Of a stretch of 64,000 bases of DNA, positions 35,795 to 47,479 are shown one piece after another. Position numbers and translations under genes: made by a program. Under the pieces are notes generated by a model. That model made no database searches. It had not been told where the DNA came from and was given only the letters and a program-made list of their open reading frames with translations. The number at the start of each line of letters is the position of its first letter. Position 1 is the stretch's first letter. Source of the stretch: Siderastrea radians (Eukaryota; Cnidaria; Anthozoa; Scleractinia; Rhizangiidae); NCBI GenBank assembly GCA_964017195.1, contig OZ024887.1, positions 60,504,811-60,568,810 on the forward strand. Direction: 5' to 3'.

Positions 35795-36598
35795 TTCTCT
35801 TTCGATATGCTCCACATTATGGGATAATTATGCGATTTTAAAGAACTGAAGCCAATGTAAACATCCTGAATAACAAGGACAAAAATTTAATGAATGATCT
35901 CTGCAACACAAGTAAAACTGATTACTCAAGAACAATGCGCTCTCTGAGATAAAATGTACGAAATGTACGTTCGTTTGTCCAGTAAGCAGCACGCAAAATC
36001 TCTACAACTGGAACACCTATCACCTACAAGTGTGTATTGGTGACAGAGACACTCCACACAGTGACTGTGGACACTACAGTGACAGTGGGCGCTGGTTTAC
36101 AAGGTCTAATAAATAAAATAAACAGCTTAGACACAAAGGAGCCACTACTGGTCCTTACATTTTCTGTATGCGAAATATACTCATGCTAATGTGGCCTTGG
36201 TACAAAAAGAGGGCTCATCAGGTTAAAACATAAACTTGAATTCAAGAGATTTAACAGGTTTTGAAGTCTACAAAGGCTTAGCAGTAATTATAACAGAAGT
36301 TAATATGTAATCTTGAGATTGTTTCTTAAAGTTGAGATCTAAGGCACACAGTCTGCTCTCTCTGAGCAGATGATAATGCAGAAGTGGTAACCTTGACAAC
36401 ATCCCAAGTTGACAAATAATGTGCAAGTGGAACTTTGAGGTGGTAAATTTCTTTGAGAAGCATGTCCACGAGTGGGTGTAAACCAACAGCAGCAAACAGC
36501 ATTGTTGACAGGGTGCAAGGTTAAAGAAAGAGCCTAACGATATGTATTCACTGTACTGTAGCTTTTACTTGCAGAGTAACACTGTGACAGGAAATTTA

Positions 36599-36823
36599 CT
36601 ACCTCATTAACATGTGCTTGAAGAAAAACAACTCTTTCCTTTGCTCACACCAGCAACACCATTTCTTCAAAGCTGAATTGTACTGTTTTTCAGTCCCAGA
36701 GGGCCATGAGGCACTGATGATCCTGCTTGCCTTGCCAGAAAAGCCTTTGTCTGCAAGGGATCTCCGGATAACCTCCATGCAGATGGGAGTAAGCTGTGTT
36801 TCAAAGGATAAAGCTCTTGACAC
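36599..36823 (-). pseudogene. Tyrosine recombinase N-terminal fragment (DIRS)
   Basis: A 74-codon frame contains IRRSLADKGFSGKASRIIS and SGTEKQYNSALKKWCCWC. This is the N-terminal SAM-like DNA-binding part typical of DIRS tyrosine recombinases, which insert the circular cDNA. The catalytic R...HxxR...Y domain is not readable downstream, so the gene is truncated. It overlaps the end of the RT/RNase H frame, as in intact DIRS elements. Confidence 0.75.
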
Positions 36824-38452
36824 TCAGACAATGTGAGAGGGTTGTCCTTTCGAGGCAATAGGATTGAATGATCTGTCAAAAGTTGCAAAAGCAACCGATA
36901 CCAGTTCTGCGTTGTCCACACTGAAGCAATAAAAAGCACTAGGGCTTTGTCACTGCGTATTTTCGCCAAAACTTGAGTCAGCCGACTAAATGGAGGAAAT
37001 GCATAGCATTTCAAATTAGCCCAGTAAATACTGAAAACATCAACAGCTGTAGCACCAGGCTCTGGGTGCCATGAAAAAAAAAGCAATTTGACTTGGCATT
37101 AAGCCTTGACACAAATGAATCAATGTCTGGGGAAAATATTACCCCGTAAGCCGGTTAAAGATATCAACATCGAGAGACCGTTCCGAATGGGAGAAAATCC
37201 CCCAGATTGGGAATCCAACATAACATTTGCTTTCCTTGGAATATGTTGAGCGGAAATAAATATATTCCTTGAAACGGACCACTCCTGTCAGGTTCCTGAC
37301 ATAGAATCTAAAGAAAGAGATTCAATACCTCCCATGTTACTCATGTTGCTAATGAAAGCAACAGCTGAAGAACTATCTAGCTTTAGTAACTGACAAGAAC
37401 AACTTGTCAGTTAGACACAAAGGCTTGCAAAACCACAAGGCAGCAAGTAACTCCAAATAATTTATATCTTTTAGAGCTTCCAATGTTGGCCAATGACCAT
37501 TCGCAGACTGGCCATTGTAAAAGGCTCCCCAGCCAGAGAGGCTGGCATCACATTCAATGCAAATATCAATTGCAAGGTCAATTTCCGAAAAACGACCATT
37601 AAATTTAGAAAGATTGTTAACATTCCAATATAAATCTGATTTGGCCTGAGGGTTAAGTGATATAGGCTGATCAAAATCTAGATGCTCAGACAATGCTTGA
37701 GATTTACACGATTCAATGGATCTATAATACTACAAATGACTGTTAAAACAGCTGGAAAAGCTGACACAAGAAGACCATAACATGTGCTGCCTCTCTGACA
37801 CAAGGAATCTTCTTCGAGGCAAAATTGAAATAGGCTTCTTTGAGACAATTTCCTCCAATTTGTCTTTAGGAAGTAAACGCTTCATGGAAACTGAATCAAT
37901 AATAAAACTAAGGAGACAAATCCTTGTAACAGGCCTAAGCTGAGACGTGGCATCATTAATCACAAAAAACTAAGCTCTCCAGTAACTTTTGTAATAAAGA
38001 GAGCTCTTCTACACACTCTTGAAAAGAGCGTGCAACAAGTAAGATGTCATCTGAAGAAAATGACATTCCTGAGACCATTTAATCTAAGGTATGAAACAAT
38101 AGGTTTAAACATTTTTGGTAAATAGGTAAGCAGGTAAACTAATATCTCTGGGCACTAAAATAAGCATCCTTTAGATCCAAAGAGATCATGTAATCCCCTG
38201 GAGAAACAAAATTGATAGCCATCTGAATATTTTCCATCTTAAAATGAGTTCTTTGCACAAACTGGATCAAAGGTTTCAAATTGTTCACTGGACATAAATC
38301 ACCAGTGAGTATTTTCAGGTATCAGGAAATGTTTGAAATGAATTCTCCTTTGCTAAAGAGTTGGTAATCTGCTCATCAACAAGCTAATTTACCCCTTTGC
38401 TGAAGGGGGCTGGTGTGGGTAATACAGACTGAACAAGAAAAGAAATAAATTT
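36667..38452 (-). pseudogene. DIRS reverse transcriptase / RNase H remnant (main part)
   Basis: Recognisable blocks, broken by shifts and stops, run from high to low coordinates. Near 38,200 is LDLKDAYFS (RT motif A, with catalytic Asp). Near 38,050 is SSDDILLVARSFQECVEEL, where the usual Y-x-D-D has lost its Tyr context. Near 37,930 is FIIDSVSMKRLLPKDKLEE. At 37,693-37,373 is the RNase H-like part with CDASLSGWGAFYNG and INYLELLAALW. At 37,086-36,667 is the C-terminal block WHPEPGATAVDVFS and WANLKCYAFPPFS. Together they would copy element RNA and remove the template. The 5' end of this RT lies beyond the foldback at 39,350-39,480. Confidence 0.75.
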
Positions 38453-38455
38453 AAG

Positions 38456-39342
38456 GTGTTTCGATACAGTTTTTTTGGGACCATACCTCACTTTTAAAAT
38501 CGGCTCTTAGACAGTCTTTATCTTGTCGGATCAACGTGAAATTTGCAGTACTTTTTGGTTTTGGATTGAACTTTAGCGCGCTTTACATTTTGTGAAAATC
38601 GATATTTCCATGACAACGATAAAAAAAACCTCGAAAACACTAAAATTGAAATTTTGCGCGATCCAGACTTCGCTTTGAAAAGCAAACACCAACATCTTAA
38701 ACTGTGGTGTGTGGCAAACAAAATATACAAGAACAAAAAATCTGTTTGTTTCGAAGTAAATCGCAAAAACATTTTCAGCCTTAGTTTTTGCATAGTAATA
38801 GTAAATGCACCGAAAAATAATCAATGCTTTGATGAAATGGCTCGAAAACACTTTCAAAATGTGTCTTTTACGTACTATTTTACGCCTAGAAAGTTTTGTT
38901 GGAACTAGTGTTCGCGATCTCGAGAACGAATTGTTTTCCTAAGATCATTCGTGTAATAAATGTATTTTCGAGCCGTTTCGTCAAAGCATTGATTATTTTT
39001 CGGTGCATTTACTATTACTATGCAAAAACTAAGGTTGGAAATGTTTTTGCGATTTACTTCAAAACAAACATACAGAATTTTTTTGTTCTTGTATATTTTG
39101 TGTGCCATACACCACAGTTTAGATGTTGGTATTTGCTTTTCAAAGTGAAATCTGGATCGCGGAATATTTCAATTTTATTGTTGTCATGGAAATATCGATT
39201 TTCACAAAATGTAAACCACGCTAAAGTTCAATCCAAAACCAACAAGTATTGCAAATTTTACTTTGATCTGACAAGGAAAGGACTGTCTAAGAGCCGATTC
39301 AAAAAGTTAGGTATGGTCCCAAAAAAACTGTATCAAAACACC
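38456..39342. mobile_element. 0.9 kb TTAA-flanked foldback inside the DIRS RT
   Basis: TTAA flanks it at 38,452-38,455 and 39,343-39,346. The ends are GGTGTTTCGATACAG and CTGTATCAAAACACC. The two halves are long inverted copies meeting near 38,900 (arms of about 430 bp), so similar open frames occur on both strands. It splits the DIRS RT between DPWVLDRVFKIS (about 39,370) and the FISFLVQ stretch (about 38,440). Confidence 0.88.
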
Positions 39343-39346
39343 TTAA

Positions 39347-39490
39347 AATGATATCTTGAAAACCCTGTCCAGAACCCACGGATCACTGGTGATTTTGCAC
39401 CCGTTTTCAAGGTTATGCAGAAAATTATCAGCATAAACATGAGGATCAGAAGTAACATGAGCCCTGTGACCTCTAAAAAGGGCTTCCTGG
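39347..39490 (-). pseudogene. DIRS RT, upstream fragment
   Basis: The minus-strand frame ALFRGHRAHVTSDPHVYADN followed later by CKITSDPWVLDRV matches the start of DIRS RT domains, where a TSDPWVL motif precedes the catalytic core. It is separated from the rest by the foldback. Confidence 0.6.
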
Positions 39491-39773
39491 CACACTAAGA
39501 ACACTTGAAAATGCCATGATTGTTCTTATAATCGGTGATACGTCTTACAAAACTGAAGCGTACCATTGTTTTAGCAATTTCATTAACCTCTCCAATGTAT
39601 TTTAGGTGTTTGGAAAGCTCATAGATCTCCAAAGAGATAAGCTGAAACAGAACTGGATTTGCTACAGACAGACTGATAAGCTATAGCAATATCTGGCTTC
39701 GAAAAATTCCTCTCTCTTCAAGGAGGCCAGGAGGCGTGACCCATAAAGGTGATTGCATCACCTATCACAGGTA

Positions 39774-40405
39774 GTAGACAACGCGGCAAAACGTCTGCGC
39801 ATGCGCTCACTTCGGCCATTTCCGGTTTCGAGCTTATGTTGTTCATTTTCATTCGGTGTGCTTTCGAACTGTCCGGGAACTGAATTCGTAGGGATGGCGC
39901 TCAAGTCCAGTAAGAGAAGAAAAATTCACCCTCGTGTGTTCCCGTTCTCCAAAAAAAAAACTTAAAACTGGTCATTTCACGTTGTTGTTTTGCAGAGGAC
40001 GGAAAAGAAATGTACCAGAATGTGTAACGCACGTGCAGAGTCATTGTTTTGCTCATTAAAGCCTATTGTTTTTCGACGTTCTCGTTGCCGTCGCCGTGGT
40101 GGTTGCTTAAACTCCCTAATGTCACTACAATGGCGACATGCAAACGTAAACTATCGACTTTCATGATGTCTTTCGCTGTGGGTGCAAGCCCGAAACTACA
40201 AGGTGCAAAGGTGTAGAAACAGATAAAACTATATTCAAACTGCTCTGGACTTTTTAACCTTAAGTTTGATGTCTGAAGCTTCAGTTTTTCAAAATTCGCG
40301 GCCGGAACCCGAGTTTGTTATTCTTGCCAATAGTTTTCAATAGGGGAGCACTGACAAGAAGTAAAAATACAGCGCGTGCGCAGTGCATTTTGCCGCGGTG
40401 TCCAG
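39774..40405. mobile_element. Possible nested TIR element within the DIRS copy
   Basis: TAGACAACGCGGCAAAACG...TGCGCATGCGC at the left pairs imperfectly with GCGTGCGCAGTGCATTTTGC...GGTGTCCA at the right. The interior has no recognisable frame. No target duplication established. Confidence 0.45.
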
Positions 40406-40598
40406 GTAGTATATTAGAAGGCCGTAACATATTATTTTCCATTTGGGCCTTCAAAACAGAATCGAAGAGCTACACCATTGGTTGAGCTGACTTATTAAAC
40501 CAGGCTATACTGAACTTCCTGTAGACCAAGATCCTCTTTCTTGGTATTTCTTGGCAAGTCGTGTCAAGGTTCAAGATTAACCTTGGCAACACACGAAC

Positions 40599-41013
40599 TT
40601 ACAATTTTGTGCGCTCTTGTATATATCGCGCAATTCTATCATCCTTGGCTCCAGCGGCTTTATAAGCATCGTTCACCCGTTGAGCAATAACATCGGCCAC
40701 ATTAAATACAAAGCTCTCCTTCTCCTCAAAAAATTGAGGGTACAAATTTGCTTGAGTCAACCTTGTCTTCACCTTCACCTGCGGATGTGGGCGCTGAAGT
40801 TTGCTCAGCCGTAATAACCACCATTGGGTCAAAAACATCCGCAGGAGACGATGCAGAATCGGCTGAACTAGCTTTGCTAGTAATATTTCCCGATTCGGGA
40901 AACACTGCATCTGAAATATCAGCGACTTCGCCAATGGTATCGGTTGCTTCAACCGTTGAGGAGTCACCGATTCGGTTCTCCTGCAAAGAAATCTTGTCCG
41001 TGGAGGACGACAT
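40599..41013 (-). pseudogene. DIRS gag-like ORF remnant
   Basis: A minus-strand frame from the ATG at 41,013 (MSSSTDKISLQENRIGD) is acidic and Ser/Ala-rich and runs to about 40,730. The reading then shifts to FFEEKESFVFNVADVIAQRV...RYIQERTKL, ending at 40,599. Position and low complexity fit the gag-like first ORF of DIRS elements, but no diagnostic motif is present. Confidence 0.5.
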
Positions 41014-41480
41014 GGTTCGCGCCACGTGGAAACTGTAGTTGACAGAATAGCACACGCTGACGCTCTAGACAGGCTGAGAAGAAACTTCGGGGTCTCTGTA
41101 AACACGGACAACAACAATTAAACAGAGTAAAAGGAAAAACAGCAGAAATACTAAACCACAAACAACATAGAATCAAAGCGAAGTATAAACTCGACTCACC
41201 GACTTGAAAGCACGAAAGGAAGAACTGTTTGTTTGTGTCCTCTCCTGGGATTATATACCATGCAGTGATTTGCATTTGAATGGCTTTGAAGTGTGACTGC
41301 TGACCTGTTAGATACTAAGGAAGTATGCATAATTATCCCATAATGTGGAGCATATCGAAAGAGAATGTATTGTCCAAACCAAGACCTCCCCAGCAAAGTA
41401 AAATAGCGCAAAGTATGTGTAAAAGATTCAGTTTCATGTTCCGGTAGTTTTATTCAATTCGTCCGGTTAGTTTTCATATA

Positions 41481-42036
41481 AATTAAAATTTTTTCACTGT
41501 TTTCCGGGATCTTTTCCGAGGTTAAGAATATTTAAAATCGACGTTTCGATCAGTTTCACTGATCTTCTTCAGGCTGTTGTTAAAAATGACAATATGGCGG
41601 ATTGTTTCTCGTGTTCAGATTGGTAACCGCACCAATAAATCGTGACTATTACACGACGTATGTGAAAAAAGGGCGGGAAAATGTAACGAGGCCTGTCAAG
41701 TAATTTTACATTTGTGATATTTCACTGACTATTACAGTCTCCCTCACGATCGAAGAAGGAGTTCAGGATTGATTTCCATGTTTCAACATGGTCAAAACTG
41801 TTAAGCACTTTCATTCCGCGGTGCTTCTCGTTACATTTTCCCGCCCTTTTTTCACATACGTCGTGTAATAGTCACGATTTATTGGTGCGGTTACCAATCT
41901 GAACATGAGAAACAATCCGCCATATTGTCATTTTTAACAACAGCCTGAAGAAGATCAGTGAAACTGATCGAAACGTCGATTTTAAATATTCTTAACCTCG
42001 GAAAAGATCCCGGAAAACAGTGAAAAAATTTTAATT
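41481..42036. mobile_element. Foldback with 210 bp near-perfect arms
   Basis: 41,481-41,690 and 41,827-42,036 are near-identical reverse complements, with a 136 bp spacer. Each arm carries CTGAAGAAGATCAGTGAAAC...GATCGAAACGTCG, a motif style I recall from terminal repeats of Penelope-like elements. No coding sequence. Confidence 0.8.
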
Positions 42037-42585
42037 TCTTAAGATGAGAGGTGAAAGTTTCAGAAATAGGAGTTTTCATATAATTCAGAAAAACGTGAAT
42101 TTGGTGCAGAAAGTGAGTTTATAATGGCCGCCCAAACTTTTTCATCGTCGCGGATAGCCAAATGCGGTTTGGAACTAACTATAACGATACATTGAACTTA
42201 CTTTACCTGGAGTTATTACGCTTTTCAGTCAAATTTGTCTGGGGTTGTTATTTTGACGTTCAAATTGTGCCGGGATTTCTGTTCCTACGATTTTGCGGAA
42301 ACTTGAAGAGTCAAGGTAAGATGTTATTATAAGCTGATTCTAGAAGTTTAAACCAAATCGTAGCGCTCAGTTTTGTTAGAATAGCAATTTTATCAAAAAA
42401 GTAGTACTCAATAAAAGCAAAATCACGCAAAATTAACGAACAGTACATCTTGTTGACATACGTATTATTTCTCGATAAATTGTGTGTAAAATACTTAAGT
42501 TTCAAGGCAATCGAGCAAGAAATGACGATGTTATTAGAGATTTTAGAGTGGCATAGAGCGCGTCATTTATTTCGATCGAGTCACC

Positions 42586-43271
42586 TTAAATTTTTCGACT
42601 TGTCGGTGCAAAGCTTATTTCAGGGCGGCGTTTATCTAAAACTGCCTTCTCGCGAATAACACAGTTAGATGTTCTTATGTTTTTTTCATAAGAATAGCAT
42701 AAAAAGGACGCAATAAAAAGTTAGGTTTTAGGTCTATATCCCCTTTCACTCCAAAGAAATAACAATAACAGCAACAACAATATCAGGTCGTAATAGCATT
42801 CAGCATTTAGCCAAGTCAAAAATCGATAAGCGCCGCATACTTGCTGGAAGGATGCGGCACTTATTCGAAGGCGGCGCTTATTGACATTTTTGCTCCCAGA
42901 TGCGACGCTTATTCTGGGGCGACGCTTTCTCGAGTAGATACGGTACGCTCTTTTTCGTCCCTCTTGACAACGGGGAGTGAATATGATACTAGTGGAAGAA
43001 ACTGCATATCAATACCAGAAACTTGCCTACAGCAACTGGATGTGTTAAAATAATCACATGGTTCATTTTCTTCATTGTCTTTCAATTGATGCTTTTCCTT
43101 TGCTATATGATCAATTAAGAACTTTCTTCATTAAAACAAACCTCACGTATAAATTTTAATTTTGAATCACATAGTGTTAATCTTTAAATGTATACAGCTG
43201 AAAAACCTTTCCATGAAACTGACAACGGAATTACGGGGGGCGACATAAAATAAAGCACTCAGTCGTAAAAC
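42586..43271. other. Unit C, MITE remainder and GPCR 3' flank
   Basis: Right part of the GCGGCGCTTATT MITE (to about 42,946), then flank. A deletion joins ATACCAGAAACTT directly to GCCTACAGCAACTGG at about 43,022, removing about 460 bp present in unit B. Confidence 0.7.
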
Positions 43272-43767
43272 CTAACTCGACGAACACTGAAAAAGTTGTC
43301 TGATTGTGTCCTTCACTGCTTGTCGTACTTCTCTGATCTTCCAGCAATAAAGAATCGGGTTTAATGACGAGTTTAAAAAAACTAAAGTTACTGACAATAC
43401 CAATGCCATAATAAAAGAGGAAGATAAATTATTACGGGCCGTTGTCTAAGCTAATAATGTAAAATACGGCAGATAACAAACGCCCTAACAACAGGGCGAG
43501 AAGTCTATCTACACTTATTGCACACAATGTGAGCAAGACACTCCAGTTAACATTTGGCCTGTCACGCTAAACTCGGCTAAGGCACCGCGACAAATATTCA
43601 AACGTTCGTTTACCAAAGAAATCCAATAGGATCAGAGTATTCCCGAGAAATGCAGTAATGGACAGAAAAATGTTCACCACTATAAGGCAAATCAGCTCTT
43701 TGTGTAGACCTTCAACTAATTCTGCTGAGCAAAGCTGTTGTTCGAATGTTTTGTAGTTTATCTCCAT
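43272..43767 (-). pseudogene. Class A GPCR pseudogene, copy C
   Basis: A remnant of the same receptor with start (43,767) and stop (43,272) regions still alignable but only about half the length. One deletion of roughly 315 bp (junction near 43,482, ACAAACG/CCCTAAC) removes TM4, TM5 and loop 3. A second of roughly 125 bp (junction near 43,630, AATAGG/ATCAGAG) removes most of TM2 and its loops. Small indels also break the TM6-TM7 region. The N-terminal block MEINYKTFEQQLCSAELVEG and the acceptor-like ATTCCCATTACAG before the ATG are kept. No functional receptor can be made. Confidence 0.93.
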
Positions 43768-43883
43768 GTTCTGTAATGGGAATACGCCTCCGTGAACTCG
43801 GGTCACTTCTTAATTTGTGTCGACGAAAAACAATCTTAGTATGACAAACATGTCAAAACACTGCCTTCCAAAAAGACGCACAC

Positions 43884-45074
43884 CAGGGGGGGGATAGAAG
43901 CGAGGCCTGGGACCGAGAAACGATGTTCTCACAACTTGCAAAGCGGTCCAGTCAAAACGTGGACAGCGGTGTTCGTCATAAAAAATATTTCCGATCGACG
44001 ATCAACTAAATAGTTTGCAAAATTTGTGTATTTTGTCGGGGAAAAGTAAGCGGTGAGCGGCTAATCTCTCATGGAACTTACTGTCAGTTTCGTACAAGAG
44101 AATATTCGATGGAAGCGACATCGATGAAGACTCTTCTGTTTTCGCAATGTCTTGTTTGTTGCAGTGGCGAGTGGATCAGCTGCGAGCTGTACGGCAGTCA
44201 CGTTTCGCTTGTTTATACTTGGAGACCAGGTTTGCGACAAACGTTTCAAAGTTGAATGCTAGAATTAGATAATTCAACGTAAATAAACTTCTCACCGAGA
44301 GAAAGCGCTTGAACTGTTCAGGATTTTATTTCTTGTACTCCGCGACGTAATTTTGGTCTTTGTCTATCGCTGAACTGATGCATGTGATAAATAAAAATAC
44401 TGTCAATGTTTCTTTACGTCTCATTCTGTAACGAATTGATAGCATGAGATGAGACAGTTATGGCTGTACTCGGTTTGCATGTTTTCCTCCAGCGTGGTCT
44501 AAATAAATTGCAACGGGAAATGTGCCATAAAACATCGATGGAAATAAATTCAATCAAAACCGCTATAACCTAATGCATCGAAACAATACCTACGCACAAA
44601 ATACGACTTTTATTATCAATAATCCAGTTATGTGTTAACAAGATCATTTCACAGTTCAGTACTTTGAACCCGATCCCAGTTTTTAACCCAGCTTCAGAAA
44701 ATTCTATCTGATTCTATACAGTCGATCAGCACAGACTGGATGATCGAAGCGCTACTGTTCTACTTTGCGACTAAAAAACTCCGAGAGTACACTTTTGTCT
44801 TTATAAGAAGCAAAATGCACGAAAACATGATAAAAGCGTAAAATACGATCAATTCGTCAATTACCTAAACGAATGGACAAAACCGAATCCGCCGCCTTTG
44901 GCCGCCATAATTTTCTTCCCTTCAGCGTCCGAGTTCCGTTGGAACATGCAACATCTGCGCACGCGTAGAAGGTATATCCGCTGACTAGAACCTCATAGAT
45001 TGCTTTGCAAGTTGTGAGAACATCGTTTGGATTTCATTTAAGAGAATGTATGGGAAGTTGCTTCCCCCTCCCTG
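43884..45074. mobile_element. 1.2 kb element with 9 bp target duplication in unit C
   Basis: Starts CAGGGGGGGGATAG, ends CTTCCCCCTCCCTG, and is flanked by GACGCACAC on both sides (43,875-43,883 and 45,075-45,083). Units A and B have a single GCGCACAC/GACGCACAC there. A further inverted pair, AAACGATGTTCTCACAACTTGCAAAGC, lies at about 43,919 with its complement near 45,003-45,029. No transposase. Confidence 0.85.
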
Positions 45075-46652
45075 GACGCACACTAATTATGTATTTACAA
45101 TAGTATTGTAAATTTTTTATAATATGCAGGTGTTTAAGGAATAGAGAAAGCTATACTATTAGCAATGACATTTTACTTTCAAACCTGAAAAAACGTGCTT
45201 CCTGGAATCCTGAAATGATAATAAAAGATCCATTCTCCTCGTTTTCTTCTGTTGTGCATTGTTAAGATAAAATATTTTCAGTGTCCTTGTCTTAAAGTGC
45301 CTATGAACTAAAAATTTTTTTTGCACATTTTGGTAGTTCATTATGTGTTAATTCCGAAATGGTAAGAGAAATTGGATGGCAAGAAACAAAAATCCGTTTT
45401 TTTGCCGTTGAAAGTACCCAAAATGACCAAAATTGTGTCTCCCAAGACTGGAAACGAGTTGGCCGAGGAAGCGGGCCGTATGACGTCACAAATCGCGCAG
45501 AATGTTTGTCTCTTTGGTCTTTGTCAAGTGTTTGAGCGATGAAACTTACATTTTCCTTGCTAATATTGATATACAATGAAAGCTATCGACGACTGAGGAA
45601 AACGCTAAGATTCAGCTTGAAGCGATTTCGAAGATGTGCAGTTTTTGGGTTTGTCGTCCGTGGATAAAGCCTAAACAACGACAACAACAATCTTGCGCGA
45701 AGCAAGATGGCGAATTGAATTGTTGGGATTGACTAACTTTCAGCTCTACTGGCTTGACTGGCCTTGAAGGAGAAGCTTCTAGAATTGAATGGTCAGTACC
45801 TTTATGTGTTAATAACGAGAGATTGACGCAGCCTTAACTTTACTTCTTTTGTTAAGAGCGTCATTGTATATACTTCAGTTATTTTACTCAAACCGATACC
45901 AGACAAGCTCAAGTTTACGGTGTACTTGTTTGTAACTTAATTTGTTCATCTTTTCATAGGTTTTCGCGCCAAGAGAAAGATAGACTCAGTTGTTAGGTTC
46001 TTTCGAATGAGGACTTTTGCAGAGAGAACACTGATATAAACTTATTAGTTAGCAGGAAGTATTTTATACATTGAAGATAAGCATCCCCAAAATTTGCTTG
46101 AAATATTACATGACTACTGGCTGAGACATCAATAGTAATTTCTAAAGAGGGTGTTTTATTTATTATAATCAGCAGCTGCAAATGATTTTCAAATGGAAGT
46201 GCAGTGCTTTTATTGTAAATTTCAAGCCATTTATGAGGGAGCATCTCAAAGCAAATAAATGAGAATTTTTGAGTATGGTGCTCATTTGTGGTCTTTTACT
46301 CCACCTGGAGGTGCTATGAGGATGATGACTGTGATAAATAAAGATGGACATTGAATGATACGCGTGCAAACTCAGACTAGTGTGACTTCAGCTTTGTCCT
46401 TGTATTAATCCATCGCTTCTGATTACATGAACTGGTTTAAGCAATTGCCTACACAATATTAGACCAGCTGAGATTTTTGTCCTTCTGTTCAGCAATTTGC
46501 TTGAGGATTTTGGTTCATACCAATTTTGTGGAAACATGCTATGGCAGGTGAGAGCTAGTGTGCTGAGTTCTTACAGGCTTTATGTGATCACTTATACTTT
46601 CATGATGCTGGTCTCATGTAAACAAATTTAACCATACCCGTCCAGTTATACT

Positions 46653-46763
46653 GGCCCCAGTTGTTCAAAAGTTGGATAGCGCTATCGACCGGATAAATCT
46701 CTATCCAGTGGATGACGCAATTGGTTTCCCAAACACTTATCCACCTTTTGAACAACTGGGGCC
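46653..46763. mobile_element. 111 bp MITE
   Basis: GGCCCCAGTTGTTCAAAAG at the left and CTTTTGAACAACTGGGGCC at the right form exact 19 bp TIRs around a short, partly palindromic core (GCGCTATCGACCGGATA). Confidence 0.85.
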
Positions 46764-47435
46764 TGGTCTGAGCTCCCTTTGTATACTGGTCTCATATGAC
46801 AATAACTCCCTTGGGTCAATCTCAACACTGAGATGAATATGTAATTTGCTCCAGAAGTACATTTTGAAGTGCCATTTTCATTGAAACATACACCTATTCC
46901 AATTCCATGAAGTATGGCAGAAATCAGTGTCAAGTAGAAATTGCCCTCTTTGTGTGTGTAGTTTCATTTTTTGTTGTTGTTATTTTTGTTTAAGGAGTGG
47001 GGGGATGGGGAGAGGTTAAGGCAGCTCCCTTGGATCCATAAACCCTTTAAATTACAGTACCCTCCCAGTACACTGTACACATTATGCATGTATTAGCCTT
47101 TTTTGTTGTTAAGAGATATGCTGAAATGTCAAAGAGTCTGTGTTCGATCAAGCTCGGATAATCCTTTGAATTCTCCCAACACTCTCGTGTTTGCATCAGG
47201 CTTCTGCTACGTAACCATGCATGCCACTATTAATGTTTGAAGATATGTATTTTATTATCTTGGGCACTTATTTAGTAACAGAACCCCCCTTTGTTACCAG
47301 TGTTTTTACACTGATGGGGCTATCCTGTGTATTCATCATTATCGTTATTAAAGCAGTACAAGACGTTTATATGCTATGTCCTTAAATAGCATGCATAGGG
47401 CGGGAACGTAGCCTATGCAGCTAATTTTCGGAAAA

Positions 47436-47479
<44 letters not shown>
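47436..47479. repeat. (ATT)n microsatellite
   Basis: About 14 uninterrupted ATT units. Confidence 0.95.

Larger units (their letters stand above)
35575..41366 (-). mobile_element. DIRS-like tyrosine-recombinase retrotransposon, degraded
   Basis: Minus-strand order is gag-like ORF, RT, RNase H-like region, then tyrosine recombinase start, as in DIRS elements. Inverted terminal repeats of about 70 bp pair 35,612-35,684 with 41,299-41,369 (for example TCTAACAGGTCAGCAG). Just inside the 3' end, 35,716-35,833 joins the complement of one terminus to the complement of the other, as expected for the internal complementary region DIRS elements use to circularise. Several stops and shifts, plus two nested elements (38,456-39,342 and about 39,774-40,405), show it is dead. 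Confidence 0.8.
35118..42585. mobile_element. 7.5 kb TTAA-flanked composite insertion in unit C
   Basis: Flanked by TTAA (35,114-35,117 and 42,586-42,589). The terminal inverted repeat of about 65 bp starts GGTGACTCGATCGAAATGAATGA... at the left, with its complement at 42,520-42,585. Units A and B read straight through the site (GCGCTTATTAAATTTTTCGAC), so the insertion and its TTAA duplication are directly shown. It sits inside the unit C copy of the GCGGCGCTTATT MITE. Most of its length is later nested insertions; the core element may be only 1-1.5 kb. A short hairpin (TGGTCGCTACACGCTTTGG at about 35,221 and its complement at about 35,390) lies near the left end. Confidence 0.9.

Noticed and set aside
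38518..39351. Open frames of 90-150 codons on both strands inside the 38,456-39,342 foldback
   Set aside because: They are mirror images created by the inverted arms. No transposase motif was seen, and the longest runs through the element end.
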